A stretch of DNA of 64,000 nucleotides from Micropruina glycogenica (GCF_039524395.1 NZ_BAAAGO010000018.1); one strand, 5' to 3'. Counted from the first letter of the stretch, positions 51,439 through 61,531 are shown. Made by a program: numbers and translations. Notes: generated from the letters alone by a model not told the origin.

Positions 51439-52800
51439 TCAGTCAGGCAGGGTTGCGGTGCGCGCCACGTGGCCGTACCAGTCGGCACTGGCCTTCGGCA
51501 CCCGCCGCAGGTTCGCATCGACGGCGACGAGACCGAACCGTTTGTCGTAGCCGAGGGCCCATTCGAAGTTGTCCATCAGCGACCACGCCAGATAGCCGCG
51601 CACGTCGGCGCCCGCCTCGATCGCCTGGTGCACGGCGGTGAGGTGCCGGCGCAGGTAGTCGACCCGCGTGTTCGTGTCGTCGACGTAACCGTCGGCGTCG
51701 GGCTGGTCGTCGAACGCCGCCCCGTTCTCGGTGATCACCAACGCCACCTCGGCCGGGCCGGTGTACTCGTCGTGCAGCCAGGTCAGCAGGTCGCGCAGCC
51801 CGTCGGGATCGATCTCCCACCCCATCTCGGTCTGCGGCAGGTCACGCACCACCTGCACCGCGTCGGGGGCCGCGATGTGCGGTGTCGGCCCCGCCTCGAT
51901 CTCGCCCGCCCGAAACACGTTGGTGGTGTAGTAGTTCACGCCCAGCACGTCGATGGGGGTGCTGATCGCGGCCAGATCCCCGTCGACCACGAGGTCGTCG
52001 GGCCAGTACTCTGCCAGGTCGTCGCGCACGTCGATCGGGTACTCGCCGTCGATGATCGGCTCGACGAAGAACCGGTTGGCCGTGCCGTTGACCCGGCGGA
52101 CGACATCGAGGTCAGCCGCCGTGCGCTCGGCCGGAAGGGCCGGGGTGAAGTTCAGCGTGATGCCGAGTTCGGCCTCGGGATCCGCCTCACGCAGTGCCTC
52201 AGTGGCCCAGCCGTGGGCCAACAGCAGATGATGCGCGGCCCTGATCGAGTCGGCGATGTCGGTCTGGCCAGGTGCATGCACGCCTGCGGCGTAGCTCAGG
52301 AACGACGAGCACCACGGCTCGTTCAGCGTCGTCCAGGTGCGCACCCGGTCGCCCAGCCGGTCGTGCATCGCCATCGCGTAATCGACGAAGCGTTTCGCGG
52401 TGTCGCGGTTCGTCCAACCCCCGGGCAGCACGGCCGGCAGGTCCCAGTGGTAGAGGGTGAGCCACGGCTTGATGCCCTTGGCCAGTAACTCGTCGACCAG
52501 GCGCGAGTAGAAGTCCATGCCCGCGCTGAGCACCTGGTCACCGTCGAGCACCCGCGGCCACGAGGTCGAGAATCGGTACGTGTCGAGCCCCAGTTTCGCC
52601 ATCAGTGCGACGTCGTCGGCGTAGCGGTGGTAGTGATCGCAGGCGATATCGGCGTTCTCGCCGTTCACCACCGCGCCGGGCACCCGGCAGAAGACGTCCC
52701 AGATCGAGTCCTGCTTGCCGCCCTCGTGCGCGGCGCCCTCGATCTGAAACGCGGACGTGGCGGAGCCGAACAGAAATCCCGGCGGAAAGCGAAGGCCCAT
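51439..52800 (-). CDS. GH1 beta-glycosidase
   Basis: 453 residues. GH1 catalytic residues: acid/base Glu in WTTLNEPWCSS (about 164) and nucleophile Glu in LVITENGAAFDD (about 350). The N-terminal FGSATSAFQIEGAA and the YHWDLPAVLPGGWTNRD motif are typical. No signal peptide, so it acts in the cytoplasm. ATG 52800 overlaps the ATPase stop (TGATG). As part of the transporter operon it probably hydrolyses imported beta-linked disaccharides; beta-glucosidase, with beta-mannosidase or galactosidase possible. Confidence 0.94.
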   Translation of the reverse strand: MGLRFPPGFLFGSATSAFQIEGAAHEGGKQDSIWDVFCRVPGAVVNGENADIACDHYHRYADDVALMAKLGLDTYRFSTSWPRVLDGDQVLSAGMDFYSRLVDELLAKGIKPWLTLYHWDLPAVLPGGWTNRDTAKRFVDYAMAMHDRLGDRVRTWTTLNEPWCSSFLSYAAGVHAPGQTDIADSIRAAHHLLLAHGWATEALREADPEAELGITLNFTPALPAERTAADLDVVRRVNGTANRFFVEPIIDGEYPIDVRDDLAEYWPDDLVVDGDLAAISTPIDVLGVNYYTTNVFRAGEIEAGPTPHIAAPDAVQVVRDLPQTEMGWEIDPDGLRDLLTWLHDEYTGPAEVALVITENGAAFDDQPDADGYVDDTNTRVDYLRRHLTAVHQAIEAGADVRGYLAWSLMDNFEWALGYDKRFGLVAVDANLRRVPKASADWYGHVARTATLPD

Positions 52801-53675
52801 CAGGAATCCTTCGCCGGCGGCGGCACGTGGGCCGGTGCGCCGGGTTCCCACGAGCGCGTCTTCAGGCTGCCCTGCAGGTCGGGCACGTCGGCCAGCAGCC
52901 GCTTGGTGTAGTCGTGCTGCGGGGTGAAGATCACCTCGTCGGTGGTTCCGTGTTCGACCACCAGGCCGTGCTCCATCACCACCACCTCATCGGCCAGGTA
53001 GCAGGCCTGCCCGATGTCGTGGGTGATGAACAGCACGGTGAGGTGCAGGTTGTCGCGCAGCTCCTGCAGCACGTTCAGCACGCTCACCCGCAACGACGCG
53101 TCCAGCATCGACGTCGCTTCGTCGGCCAGCAGCACCTTCGGGTTCATCATCAACGCCCGGGCGATCATCACCCGTTGCCGCTGCCCGCCCGACAACTGGT
53201 GCGGGTACTTGTGCATGGCGTCGGCCGACTTCAACCCGACATAGCCCAGGCAGGTCTCGATCAACTGGTCTTCGGTGCCCTTGTCGAGCTCGGCCAGCCG
53301 AAGGCTGCGCTTGAGCATGTGACCCACGCTGAAGAACTGGTTGAACGACGCGAACGGGTCTTGGAACACCGCCTGCACGTCGCGCCAGTACCGCCGCAAC
53401 TCAGACCCGCCCAGATTGGTGACGTCTTTGCCCTGGTACGTGATGGTGCCGCTGGTCACGGGCATCAACCGCAGCAGCATGCGGGCCAGGGTCGACTTGC
53501 CCGACCCCGACTCGCCCACCACCGCCAGCACCTTGCCGGCGTGAAAGTCGACGCTCACGTTGTCGACGGCGGTGATCGAACCACCGGCCACCTTGAAGGT
53601 CTTGGTGACGTCCTTGGCCGACAGCACCGGGGTGCTGTGATCGGCCGCGACGGCCGCAGAAACGATCTCGGTCAT
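52800..53675 (-). CDS. Oligopeptide/oligosaccharide ABC transporter ATP-binding protein (DppF-like)
   Basis: 291 residues. Walker A VGESGSGKSTLARM (about 50-63), Q-loop FQDPFASFNQFF, signature LSGGQRQRVMIARALM, Walker B VLLADEATSMLD (note A for P) and switch His FITHDIGQA. ATG 53675 overlaps the DppD-like stop (ATGA). It forms a heterodimer with the DppD-like ATPase. The C-terminal segment (HDYTKRLLADVPDL) is the usual oligopeptide-type end. Confidence 0.94.
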   Translation of the reverse strand: MTEIVSAAVAADHSTPVLSAKDVTKTFKVAGGSITAVDNVSVDFHAGKVLAVVGESGSGKSTLARMLLRLMPVTSGTITYQGKDVTNLGGSELRRYWRDVQAVFQDPFASFNQFFSVGHMLKRSLRLAELDKGTEDQLIETCLGYVGLKSADAMHKYPHQLSGGQRQRVMIARALMMNPKVLLADEATSMLDASLRVSVLNVLQELRDNLHLTVLFITHDIGQACYLADEVVVMEHGLVVEHGTTDEVIFTPQHDYTKRLLADVPDLQGSLKTRSWEPGAPAHVPPPAKDS

Positions 53676-54700
53676 GCGTGGGTCACCTCCATCGGAATGG
53701 TCTCGCGCGGGTGTTCCTTGGCCCACCAGCACGCGAAGTCGTGGTCGCCCTCGCTGAGCATTTTCGGCTCGGTGGTCGAGCAGACGTCCATGGCGAACTT
53801 GCACCGCGGGTGAAAGCGGCAGCCGGACGGGGGGTTGCCCAGGTTGGGCGGCGAACCCGGAATGCCGAGCACGTGCTTGGTGCGGGTGTCTTCGGTCGGG
53901 TCGAGCACCGAGCTCAGCAACGCGGCGGTGTAGGGGTGCCGTGCGTTGTTCACCAGGTCTTCGGTGCGCCCGGTCTCGACCACCTTGCCCGCGTACATGA
54001 TCGCCAGCCGGTCGGTCACCATGCTGAGCACCGGCAGGTCGTGGGTGATGAAGATCACGCCGCGCATGATCTTGGCCTCGACCATCGCCAACAGCATCTC
54101 AATGAGCGCCTTCTGGCTCGACACGTCGAGCGCAGAGGTGGGCTCGTCGGCGATCAGCAGGGCCGGGTTCAGCAGCGTCGAGATCACGGTGACCATGCGC
54201 TGCTTCATGCCGCCCGACAACTGGTGGGCGTACGAGTCGAGCACCCGGGTGGGCATCTCGAGCATCTTCAACCGATCGGACGCCCGATCCAAGGCGTCGG
54301 CCTTGGTGACGCTGCCGTTGTGCGCCCGCATGACGTCGACCACCAGGTCACGAATGCGTAGCGTCGGGCTGATGGCGTTCATCGCGCCCTGCGGCAGCAG
54401 CGACACCGTTTCGCCCCGGTAGGGCCGGTGCACCTGGTTGGCGTTCTTCGGCAGCGTCGACAGGTTGATCTCGTTGCCGTCGATCTCGAGCGTGCCCGCC
54501 ACCACGTACAGCGGCGGGTTCGCGATCATGGCCAACGCGGTGCCGAGCGTGGTCTTGCCACAACCCGACTCCCCCGCCAGGCCGAGGATCTGGCCCTCGG
54601 GCAACTCCAGCGTCACGTTGTCGACGGCGGGCACGTCCTGGCCGCTGTCGGCGGCGTAGACCGCGGTGAGGTTGTTCGCCCGCATCAATGACTTCGTCAC
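53672..54700 (-). CDS. Oligopeptide/oligosaccharide ABC transporter ATP-binding protein (DppD-like)
   Basis: 342 residues. Walker A GESGCGKTTLGTA (about 43-55), signature LSGGMKQRMVTVI, Walker B LLIADEPTSALD and switch His ITHDLPVL. The oligopeptide-family C-terminal cluster CRFHPRCKFAMDVCSTTEP...CWWA (Fe-S-type Cys-rich element) is present. GTG 54700 overlaps the permease stop; the frame continues upstream but only as shadow of the permease. Partner of the DppF-like ATPase. Confidence 0.94.
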   Translation of the reverse strand: MTKSLMRANNLTAVYAADSGQDVPAVDNVTLELPEGQILGLAGESGCGKTTLGTALAMIANPPLYVVAGTLEIDGNEINLSTLPKNANQVHRPYRGETVSLLPQGAMNAISPTLRIRDLVVDVMRAHNGSVTKADALDRASDRLKMLEMPTRVLDSYAHQLSGGMKQRMVTVISTLLNPALLIADEPTSALDVSSQKALIEMLLAMVEAKIMRGVIFITHDLPVLSMVTDRLAIMYAGKVVETGRTEDLVNNARHPYTAALLSSVLDPTEDTRTKHVLGIPGSPPNLGNPPSGCRFHPRCKFAMDVCSTTEPKMLSEGDHDFACWWAKEHPRETIPMEVTHA

Positions 54701-55743
54701 ACGATCACCTCGGTCACACCGGCCGGAGCCTTCATCTCTTCCTCCAGCTTGCGGGCCGCCTCTTCGCGACGTTTGGCCGCCGCAGCCAGGTTCTTCTTCT
54801 TGCCGCGCCGCAGGCGTGGGTTGAACACCTCGTCCAACGACGACTGCAGGTACAGCAGGCCGAAGCTGATCAGCGTCAGCACGATGGTCGGGGGCAGGAA
54901 CGCCCACCAGGCCCCGGTGGCCACCGACTGGAAGGCCAGCGCCCAGTGCAGCTGCATGCCCAGTGAGTTGGTGCCGGACGGGCCGAGGCCCAGCATCGAC
55001 AGGGTCGACTCGGCCAGAATCGCACTGGCCAGTTGCAGCACCCACGCCATCACCACGTAGCTGGCCAGGTACGGCAGCACGTCTCTGATCAGAATGCCCG
55101 GGGTGCGAGCACCCGAGAGCTTGGCCACGTCGATGTGTTCACGGGTCGACACCGAACTGGCCTGCGCACGCACGGCGCGGGCCGTCCAGGGCCATGACGT
55201 GATGCCGATCACCAGCGCCAACCCGACGATGCCCTTGAAGAACGGTATGTCGGTGGACTGCAGCGACATCGAGATCAGAATCAGAATGACGATGCTCGGA
55301 ATGGCCAGCACGATGTTGGTGATGCCCATCAGCAACTCTTCGAGCCACCCGCCGATGTAGCCGGCCACCACGCCGATGCCGACGCCGATGACGGTGGCGA
55401 GCGTGCCGGCCAGCAGGCCGTTGATCAGTGAGTTGCGGGTGCTGGCCATCAGCACCGCGACCACGTCGTAACCGAAGTTCTCGGTGCCGAGCCAGTGCGC
55501 GGCGCTGGGTGCGTCGTACAGCGACCCGACTTTTTCGTCGGGGCCGTAGGGGTAGAGCAGTGGGCCCACGAAGGCGAGCAGGGCGATCACCACGATGATG
55601 CCGAGCGACACCCAGAGACGGGGGCCGAAGTTGAGGTTCATCCAGGCCGGCTTGGCTTTCGCCTTGGGGCCGGGGGTCGGATCGGTCGGTACCAGCGGGC
55701 CTTCGGCCTCGGCAGTGACGGCGTTACTGGAGATATTCGTCAT
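54697..55743 (-). CDS. Oligopeptide/oligosaccharide ABC transporter permease (DppC-like)
   Basis: 348 residues. N-terminal cytosolic segment, a first helix near 42-63 (LWVSLGIIVVIALLAFVGPLLY), five further helices, and the EAA loop EHIDVAKLSGARTPGILIRDVLPYL. The C-terminus has an unusual Lys/Arg/Glu-rich extension (RRGKKKNLAAAAKRREEAARKLEEEMKA), likely a charged cytosolic helix of about 40 residues. ATG 55743 starts 1 bp after the DppB-like stop. Confidence 0.93.
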   Translation of the reverse strand: MTNISSNAVTAEAEGPLVPTDPTPGPKAKAKPAWMNLNFGPRLWVSLGIIVVIALLAFVGPLLYPYGPDEKVGSLYDAPSAAHWLGTENFGYDVVAVLMASTRNSLINGLLAGTLATVIGVGIGVVAGYIGGWLEELLMGITNIVLAIPSIVILILISMSLQSTDIPFFKGIVGLALVIGITSWPWTARAVRAQASSVSTREHIDVAKLSGARTPGILIRDVLPYLASYVVMAWVLQLASAILAESTLSMLGLGPSGTNSLGMQLHWALAFQSVATGAWWAFLPPTIVLTLISFGLLYLQSSLDEVFNPRLRRGKKKNLAAAAKRREEAARKLEEEMKAPAGVTEVIV

Positions 55744-55744
55744 G

Positions 55745-56752
55745 TCACTTCTCCCCGGACTTGGAGGCACGAATGCGCGGGTCGATGAAGCCGTACAGCA
55801 CTTCGACCATGTAGTTGGCCACCAGCACCGCCACGGTGATGATCAGCGTGACCGCCTGCACCACCGGGTAGTCGTTGGCGGCGATCGCGTTGAAGAGCAG
55901 CGTGCCCATGCCGGGGTAGCTGAACACCAACTCGGTGATCAGCGCACCGCCGACCATGGTGCCGATGCTCAACGCCAGGCCGGTGATCTGCGGCAGCATG
56001 GCGTTGCGAAAGATGTAGGTGGTCATCTTGGCGTCGCCGATGCCCAGGCTGCGCGAGTAGTTCACGTAGTCGGAGCCGAGTTCGTAGATGGCCATCGAGC
56101 GCATGCCGACGGCCTGGCCGCCGATGTTGATCAGCAGCAGCGAGATGAACGGCAGCCACCAGTACTGCAGGGCGTCGGTGAAGAACGCCATGCTCCACTC
56201 GGGCGAGTTGCCCAGGCTGTAGGCGCCGCCCGGTGGAAACCAGCCGAGCATGACGGCCAGCACGTACAGCAGAATGATCGACAGGCAGTAGTACGGCATC
56301 GAGTTGAACACCAGCGAAGTGGTGAACACCGACTTGTCCCAGGCGCCGCCCTTGTAGGCAGCGACGGCGCCCAGCACGTTGCCGATGATCCAGCCCAGCA
56401 GAATGGCCGGAATCTGAAGCACCAGGGTGAACGGCAGGGACTGGGCGATCAGATCGGTGACGGGCGTCGGGTAGAAGGCGAACGACTTGCCCAGATTGCC
56501 CTGGAAGATGCTCGTGATGTACGTCACGAACTGATTCCACATGGGCTGGTCCAGACCGAACTCCTTCATGAACTGCTCGTAGATCTGTCGCTGGGCCTCG
56601 GAACTGAGGCCGCCCTGGCCCAGCCCCGAGACGATCACGTCGACCGGGTTGCCCGGGATGAGCCGGGGTAGCAGAAAGTTGAGAACCACTGCTACCACCA
56701 GCGCACCCAGGTACCAACCGGTCTTGCTCGCCAAGTAGCGCCGCAAGCCCAC
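55745..56752 (-). CDS. Oligopeptide/oligosaccharide ABC transporter permease (DppB-like)
   Basis: 335 residues, six predicted helices. First helix GWYLGALVVAVVLNFLLPRLIPGNPVDV is typical DppB. The EAA loop is YELGSDYVNYSRSLGIGDAKMTTYIFRNAMLPQITG. It follows the binding protein gene by 30 bp and precedes the DppC-like gene. GTG or TTG near 56752 is the start. Together with DppC it builds the channel. Confidence 0.93.
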   Translation of the reverse strand: MGLRRYLASKTGWYLGALVVAVVLNFLLPRLIPGNPVDVIVSGLGQGGLSSEAQRQIYEQFMKEFGLDQPMWNQFVTYITSIFQGNLGKSFAFYPTPVTDLIAQSLPFTLVLQIPAILLGWIIGNVLGAVAAYKGGAWDKSVFTTSLVFNSMPYYCLSIILLYVLAVMLGWFPPGGAYSLGNSPEWSMAFFTDALQYWWLPFISLLLINIGGQAVGMRSMAIYELGSDYVNYSRSLGIGDAKMTTYIFRNAMLPQITGLALSIGTMVGGALITELVFSYPGMGTLLFNAIAANDYPVVQAVTLIITVAVLVANYMVEVLYGFIDPRIRASKSGEK

Positions 56753-56782
56753 GGTGCACCTACCTCTGTCGGGCCGGCTTGA

Positions 56783-58594
56783 TCAGCCGGCGATCTTCTG
56801 AATCTTGTACATCCAGGTGTTGCCGGCGCCACGGAACATCGGCGGTGCGTAATCGTTGTTCTCGTCGGGCCAGTTGAAGAAGTTGCTGGCGTTGTACTCG
56901 TAGAACTCGTCCGGACGGTACATCAGCGGGCACGACGGCACTTCCTTGCGGTAGAGCGCGTCGAGCTTGTCGTAGGCGGCCTTCTTGCCGGCGTCGTCGG
57001 TGGCCTGGGCGGCCTCGGTGAGCATGGCCTCGACCTCTGCGTTCTCCCAGCGGCCGTAGTTGGCGAAGGTCGTCTTGCCGATCGGCTGCATCTCGGCCTG
57101 GCTCATGATGTCTTTGAACCGCGCCCACGGGGTGGCCGGGTTCACGCCCGAGACGTACCAGCAGGCCAGGTCGAACGTGCCGCCCTGAATCGCCTGGGTG
57201 CAGTCGGCCTGCTGGGGGAAGTTGGTCGCGCAGTCGATGCCGATCGCCTTGAGGCTCTTGGCCACGATCTCGCAGGCCGCGTTCCAGTCGGTCCAGCCGG
57301 TCGGGGTGATCAGCTTGTACGGGCCGAGGCGGTTGCCGTCGATGGTGTAGATGCCGTCGGAGCCCTTGGTGGCGCCGGCGTCGGTGAGGATCTTCTCTGC
57401 GGCGGCGGCGTCGTACTTCCAGCCGTTGGCCTCTGCATCGGACTTGTTGAAGAACTTGCCCTCGGCACCGGTCGGCAGAATCAGGCTCGCCTGCACCGCG
57501 TCGGAGTAGCCCGACATGGCCGTGTCGGCGATCGACGCGTAGTCGATGGCGCTGGCGATGGCCTTGCGCACCGCGGCGTTGTCGAGGCCCTTCTTGGTGG
57601 TGTTCATCAGCAGCATCGGCATCGAGCCGGGCACGAAGTACGGCTTGCTCTTCAAGAAGGTGCCGACGGGCTTGCCGCCCTCCCACATCTTCCAGATCTG
57701 CGACACGAACTGCTGCATGATGTCGAGCTCGCCGGCCTGGAACTTGATGTTGCCGTCTTCGTTGCTCTTGAAGATCGGGTGAATGATCTGCTTCATCACC
57801 GGCAGGCCGCCGTAGAAGGTCTTGCCCCAGTAGTTCTCGTTGATCGCGAGTACGACCTGGGTCTGATCGGCCTTCGACAAGGTGAACGGCCCGGTGCCGA
57901 TCGGCTTGTCGATCACCGTGGTGGGCAGTTTGTCGTCGGCGATGGCCGAGAACACGGCCGCCGGCAGAATGTAGGTCTCGGTGACGGTACGCAGCACCTG
58001 ACCGACGTTCTTGCTCTTCTGGTTGACCTTGATCACCACGGTCTTGTCGTCGGTGGCCTCGATCGAATCGGCCAGCTGCCAGAAGGCGGAGATCGAGATG
58101 CCCTTGTTCTTCTTGCCCAGCTCGTAGGTGGCGACCACGTCCTTGGCGGTGCAGGGGCTGCCGTCGCTGAACGTGATGCCGTCCTGCAGGGTGAGGGTGA
58201 CGGAGTTGGTGCCGTCGACCTTGTACTCCTTGGCCAGGCCGGGCATGATCTCGCCGGTCAGGATGTTCCAGCGCAGCAGGCTCTCGTAGACGATCTGCAT
58301 GACGTTGCCCGAGGCCGGCCAGGCGGCGGTGGGCGACAGCGGGTTGAAGGTGGCGGGCGCACCCCACTGGAAGCCGGCGATCAGCAGGCTGTCGGCGGTT
58401 GCGCCGGCGCGGCCCTTGCCGACCTGGCCGTTGTTGCCGATGCCCTTCTTCTCGGTCGCGCTCGAGCCCGTGCCTGCGGTGTTGGTGCTCGTCGCGCCAC
58501 CCGAGCAGGCGGCCAGCGCGAGGCCGCCCACGGCGATGCCGCTGAGCGTGAGGAATGAACGGCGGGACGGAAGTCCGAACACCGGATCTGACAT
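56783..58594 (-). CDS. Family-5 solute-binding lipoprotein with Tat-type signal
   Basis: 603 residues. The signal SRRSFLTLSGIAVGGLALAAC joins a twin-arginine motif (RRSFL) to a lipobox (LAAC, about 26-29), so export by Tat and lipid anchoring are likely. The mature part is an SBP family 5 (OppA/DppA-like) protein: YESLLRWNILTGEIMPGLAKEYKV, LQDGITFSDGSPCTAKDVVATYE and YRPDEFYEYN. Located between GH2 and permeases of a glycosidase operon; Thermotoga relatives of this family bind cello- and manno-oligosaccharides, so sugar rather than peptide is the likely ligand. ATG 58594. Confidence 0.94.
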   Translation of the reverse strand: MSDPVFGLPSRRSFLTLSGIAVGGLALAACSGGATSTNTAGTGSSATEKKGIGNNGQVGKGRAGATADSLLIAGFQWGAPATFNPLSPTAAWPASGNVMQIVYESLLRWNILTGEIMPGLAKEYKVDGTNSVTLTLQDGITFSDGSPCTAKDVVATYELGKKNKGISISAFWQLADSIEATDDKTVVIKVNQKSKNVGQVLRTVTETYILPAAVFSAIADDKLPTTVIDKPIGTGPFTLSKADQTQVVLAINENYWGKTFYGGLPVMKQIIHPIFKSNEDGNIKFQAGELDIMQQFVSQIWKMWEGGKPVGTFLKSKPYFVPGSMPMLLMNTTKKGLDNAAVRKAIASAIDYASIADTAMSGYSDAVQASLILPTGAEGKFFNKSDAEANGWKYDAAAAEKILTDAGATKGSDGIYTIDGNRLGPYKLITPTGWTDWNAACEIVAKSLKAIGIDCATNFPQQADCTQAIQGGTFDLACWYVSGVNPATPWARFKDIMSQAEMQPIGKTTFANYGRWENAEVEAMLTEAAQATDDAGKKAAYDKLDALYRKEVPSCPLMYRPDEFYEYNASNFFNWPDENNDYAPPMFRGAGNTWMYKIQKIAG

Positions 58595-58710
58595 GTGTCC
58601 TCCATTGGTTGACCCCTGGCGGGGCTGGTTGTGTTTGGTTGAAGTGATGATTCGATTGACTTGCGCTACTGGTTTCGCACCGTGCCCCGGTGCGCCGGAT
58701 CAGGTCCCCC

Positions 58711-61272
58711 TCATAGGGCCTCACTAGCGACGAGAGAGTCGTTGAGGGAGCGCAACGCCGGTGGCCGGGTGAGCTGATCGGCGTCGGTGGACGGCACCGC
58801 GCCGTTAATCACGAACGTGTGTGACTCGCCCGGGAACAGGTCGACCATGGCGCTGTCGGCCCAGGCGTCTTCGGCAACCCGGTCGGCGAACAGGGTGACC
58901 GAGCGCAGAAAGGTCTCGGCCGTGACCGTGACGGTCGTCGCGCCTTCGTCGGTGACCGTCGCGGCGGCCTCGAAGCGGGCCGGCGGCAGCGCGGCGTCCA
59001 CGTCTTCGACGAGCAGCTTCACCAGCCGTTCGGCGCCGTTCAGGGTGACCACGATCGCCAGCTCGCCCGGGGGGACGTCGACGTGCTCGGGGGTGATGGT
59101 GACGTCCACCCGCGACCGGACGGGCACCTGCCGGGCCAGCAGCTGCGACCACAGCACGGCGCCGTCGAAGCTGCGCAGCTCGAAGCGTCCTTCGGCGGCC
59201 CACGGATCGCGGCCGTCGTTGACCAGGGCCAGCCGCCACGCATCGCCATCGCGCTGCAGGGTGGCCAGCTGATCGGCGTAGGCCGAACGCAGGGCGTACC
59301 ACAACGGCTTGCGCCGGGCCACCGGTTCGCCGGCCGCGTTGGTGCCCAGGTCGAGCGCCGCCCACGACGTGACCGGCCAGCAGTCGTTCAGCTGCCACAC
59401 GATCGAGCCCAGGCAGTGCCCGCGCCACGACCGCCAACGTTCGATGCCGTAGCGGACGGCGCGCGCCTGCTGCAGCTGCATCGCGAACAGCCAGTCGTCG
59501 AAGTCGTCGGCGCCCTCGCCCGGCAACCGCAGGTGGCCCGCGATGCCCTGGTTCAGCTTGTCGTTGCCGCCCTGCGCCTTCTGATGCGCCAGCAGCACCT
59601 CGGAGCCGGCAGCGCGATCAGCGGGTTCGACCGCCCGCGCCCAGGTGGCGAAGGTGGCCGGGCCCTGGTAACCGAACTCCGACACGAAGCGAGGCGTGTA
59701 GTCGTCGTAACAGGTGTAGTCGCGCTGGTTCCAGACGTCCCAGATGTGCATGCAGCCGTAGTTGGGGTGGTTGGGCTTTATGTCGGGCGAGCCCGAACTC
59801 GGGCTGCCCGCCCAGTACGGCCTGCTGGTGTCGAGTTCGGCCAGCAGCTGCGGGAACAACTCGTAGTAGTAGCCCTCACCCCAGGTCTTGTCGCCACCGG
59901 GCAGGTCGGCCCAATGCCACTCGTCGTGGCCCCAGATGTTCTCGTTGTTGCCGTTCCAGACCACCAGCGACGGGTGCGCCGACAAGCGCATCACGTTGTC
60001 GCGCGCCTCGGCCTCGAATTCAGACCAGAAGGGCTCTTCCTCGGGGTAGGCCGCACAGGCCAGGCAGAAGTCCTGCCACACCATCACGCCCAGCTCGTCA
60101 CAGGCGTCGTAGAAGGCCTTGGACTCATAAATGCCGCCGCCCCAGATGCGCAGCAGGTCGATGTTGGCGTCTTTGGCCTGCTGAATCCGCTCGCGATAAC
60201 GCTCGGGGGTGACCCGAGTGACGAAGCAGTCGTCGGGAATCCAGTTCGCGCCACGCACGAACACCTGCTCGCCGTTGATCACCAGGCCGAACGTGGCGCC
60301 GTCGCCGTCGGCATCGGGAGTGGTGTCGAGTTCGACAGAACGAAAACCTGTGCGGCGCTGCACCCGGTCGAGCACCTGGGTGTCGTTGTGAAACACGATC
60401 TCGACGTCGTACAGGGGCTGCTCGCCCAGGCTGTGCGGCCACCACGGCTCGACGCCGGTGATGTCGAGATCGGCAGTCGTCCAGTCGGCGGCAGCGACGC
60501 CGACCTCGGCGGTGACTCCCCCGCCGCTGACCCTGACCGTCAGGGCGGCGAATCTCAGTTCGCCGGTGAGGTGCGCCTGCACAGACAGCCGGCCGACCCA
60601 GACGCCGTCGTCGCGCCGGCGGGCGGTGCCGTGCACGGCCACGTCCAGCAGCCGGGCGTGGCTCCAGGGCCGCAGCCGGATCGGCCGCCAGATGCCGGCG
60701 GTGATCAGCCGTGGCCCCCAGTCCCAACCGAAGTTGCAGGCCATTTTGCGAATCAGGTTGTAGTCGTCGCGTTCGACGTGCGGACGCGACCCCAGCAACT
60801 GCTTCTGCTCGGCCAGGTAGGGCAACGCCGGCGAGAACACGACCTCGAGCTGGTTCGGACCGACGCGCAGCAGTGGGCGCACTGCAAAGACGTTGCGGCG
60901 GTGCATGTTGACCGAGCGGCCGACGGGCAGCCCGTTGACCAGCACCTCGGCGACAGTGTCGAGGCCGTCGCACTCGAGGTCCACGTTGCTCGCGGTGAGT
61001 TCGGGGCCACCATCGGCGAGGCCGAACACACTCGAGTAGGTCCACGTCTGCTCGCCCACCCAGTCTTGATCGTGCTCGGCGAGACCGACGTACGGATCGT
61101 CCAGAAGGCCGGCCGCCATCAAATCGGTGTGCACGCAGCCCGGCACGGTGGCCGGAATGCCCGCGATGAGCCTGGTCTGCGCGGCCGGTGGTACCTGCGA
61201 CCAGGCGGTCGAGAACGAGTTCGCGCGCAGCGTCCACACCATCTCGCCCAGATTCATCGGGTCCTGACCCAC
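58711..61272 (-). CDS. GH2 beta-mannosidase-like glycosidase
   Basis: 853 residues, GH2. N-terminal jelly-roll (WTLRANSFSTAWSQVPPAAQ... WTYSSVFGL), Ig-like domains, then a TIM barrel. Acid/base Glu in VVWNGNNENIWGHDEW (about 440) and nucleophile Glu in RFVSEFGYQG (about 530); FNFGWDWGPR-type motif ACNFGWDWGPRLITAGIW is characteristic of beta-mannosidases. No signal peptide. GTG 61272 has GGAGGA 5 bp upstream. First gene of the operon; operators lie upstream. Beta-mannosidase is the best guess. Confidence 0.93.
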   Translation of the reverse strand: MGQDPMNLGEMVWTLRANSFSTAWSQVPPAAQTRLIAGIPATVPGCVHTDLMAAGLLDDPYVGLAEHDQDWVGEQTWTYSSVFGLADGGPELTASNVDLECDGLDTVAEVLVNGLPVGRSVNMHRRNVFAVRPLLRVGPNQLEVVFSPALPYLAEQKQLLGSRPHVERDDYNLIRKMACNFGWDWGPRLITAGIWRPIRLRPWSHARLLDVAVHGTARRRDDGVWVGRLSVQAHLTGELRFAALTVRVSGGGVTAEVGVAAADWTTADLDITGVEPWWPHSLGEQPLYDVEIVFHNDTQVLDRVQRRTGFRSVELDTTPDADGDGATFGLVINGEQVFVRGANWIPDDCFVTRVTPERYRERIQQAKDANIDLLRIWGGGIYESKAFYDACDELGVMVWQDFCLACAAYPEEEPFWSEFEAEARDNVMRLSAHPSLVVWNGNNENIWGHDEWHWADLPGGDKTWGEGYYYELFPQLLAELDTSRPYWAGSPSSGSPDIKPNHPNYGCMHIWDVWNQRDYTCYDDYTPRFVSEFGYQGPATFATWARAVEPADRAAGSEVLLAHQKAQGGNDKLNQGIAGHLRLPGEGADDFDDWLFAMQLQQARAVRYGIERWRSWRGHCLGSIVWQLNDCWPVTSWAALDLGTNAAGEPVARRKPLWYALRSAYADQLATLQRDGDAWRLALVNDGRDPWAAEGRFELRSFDGAVLWSQLLARQVPVRSRVDVTITPEHVDVPPGELAIVVTLNGAERLVKLLVEDVDAALPPARFEAAATVTDEGATTVTVTAETFLRSVTLFADRVAEDAWADSAMVDLFPGESHTFVINGAVPSTDADQLTRPPALRSLNDSLVASEAL

Positions 61273-61357
61273 AAAGTCCTCCTCGACTCAGCCCCCTCCG
61301 GCGACCCCCGCCACCGGATTCACGTTCGCCCCGACGCCCCCAGCGTCACCACGCTTA

Positions 61358-61371
61358 TGAAATCGCTTTCA
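61358..61371 (-). promoter_or_regulatory. LacI-family operator 1
   Basis: TGAAATCGCTTTCA, a CG-centred palindrome equal to its own complement at 12 of 14 positions and close to TGAAAGCGCTTTCA, a pattern bound by many LacI-family regulators. It lies 86 bp before the GH2 start. Confidence 0.75.
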
Positions 61372-61531
61372 CGCCAGCGCCCTACCCTGCGCCTTCACCC
61401 GTTGATTGCCCACATCCACCACTGGAACCGCGCCCTCGCGGCCCTGTTGCAACCCTGCCACGATCACGGGCCCGATGGGGCGATAATCGCGGCGTTTCGG
61501 CACACCTCTGTCAAGCGCCTCCGACCCTACG

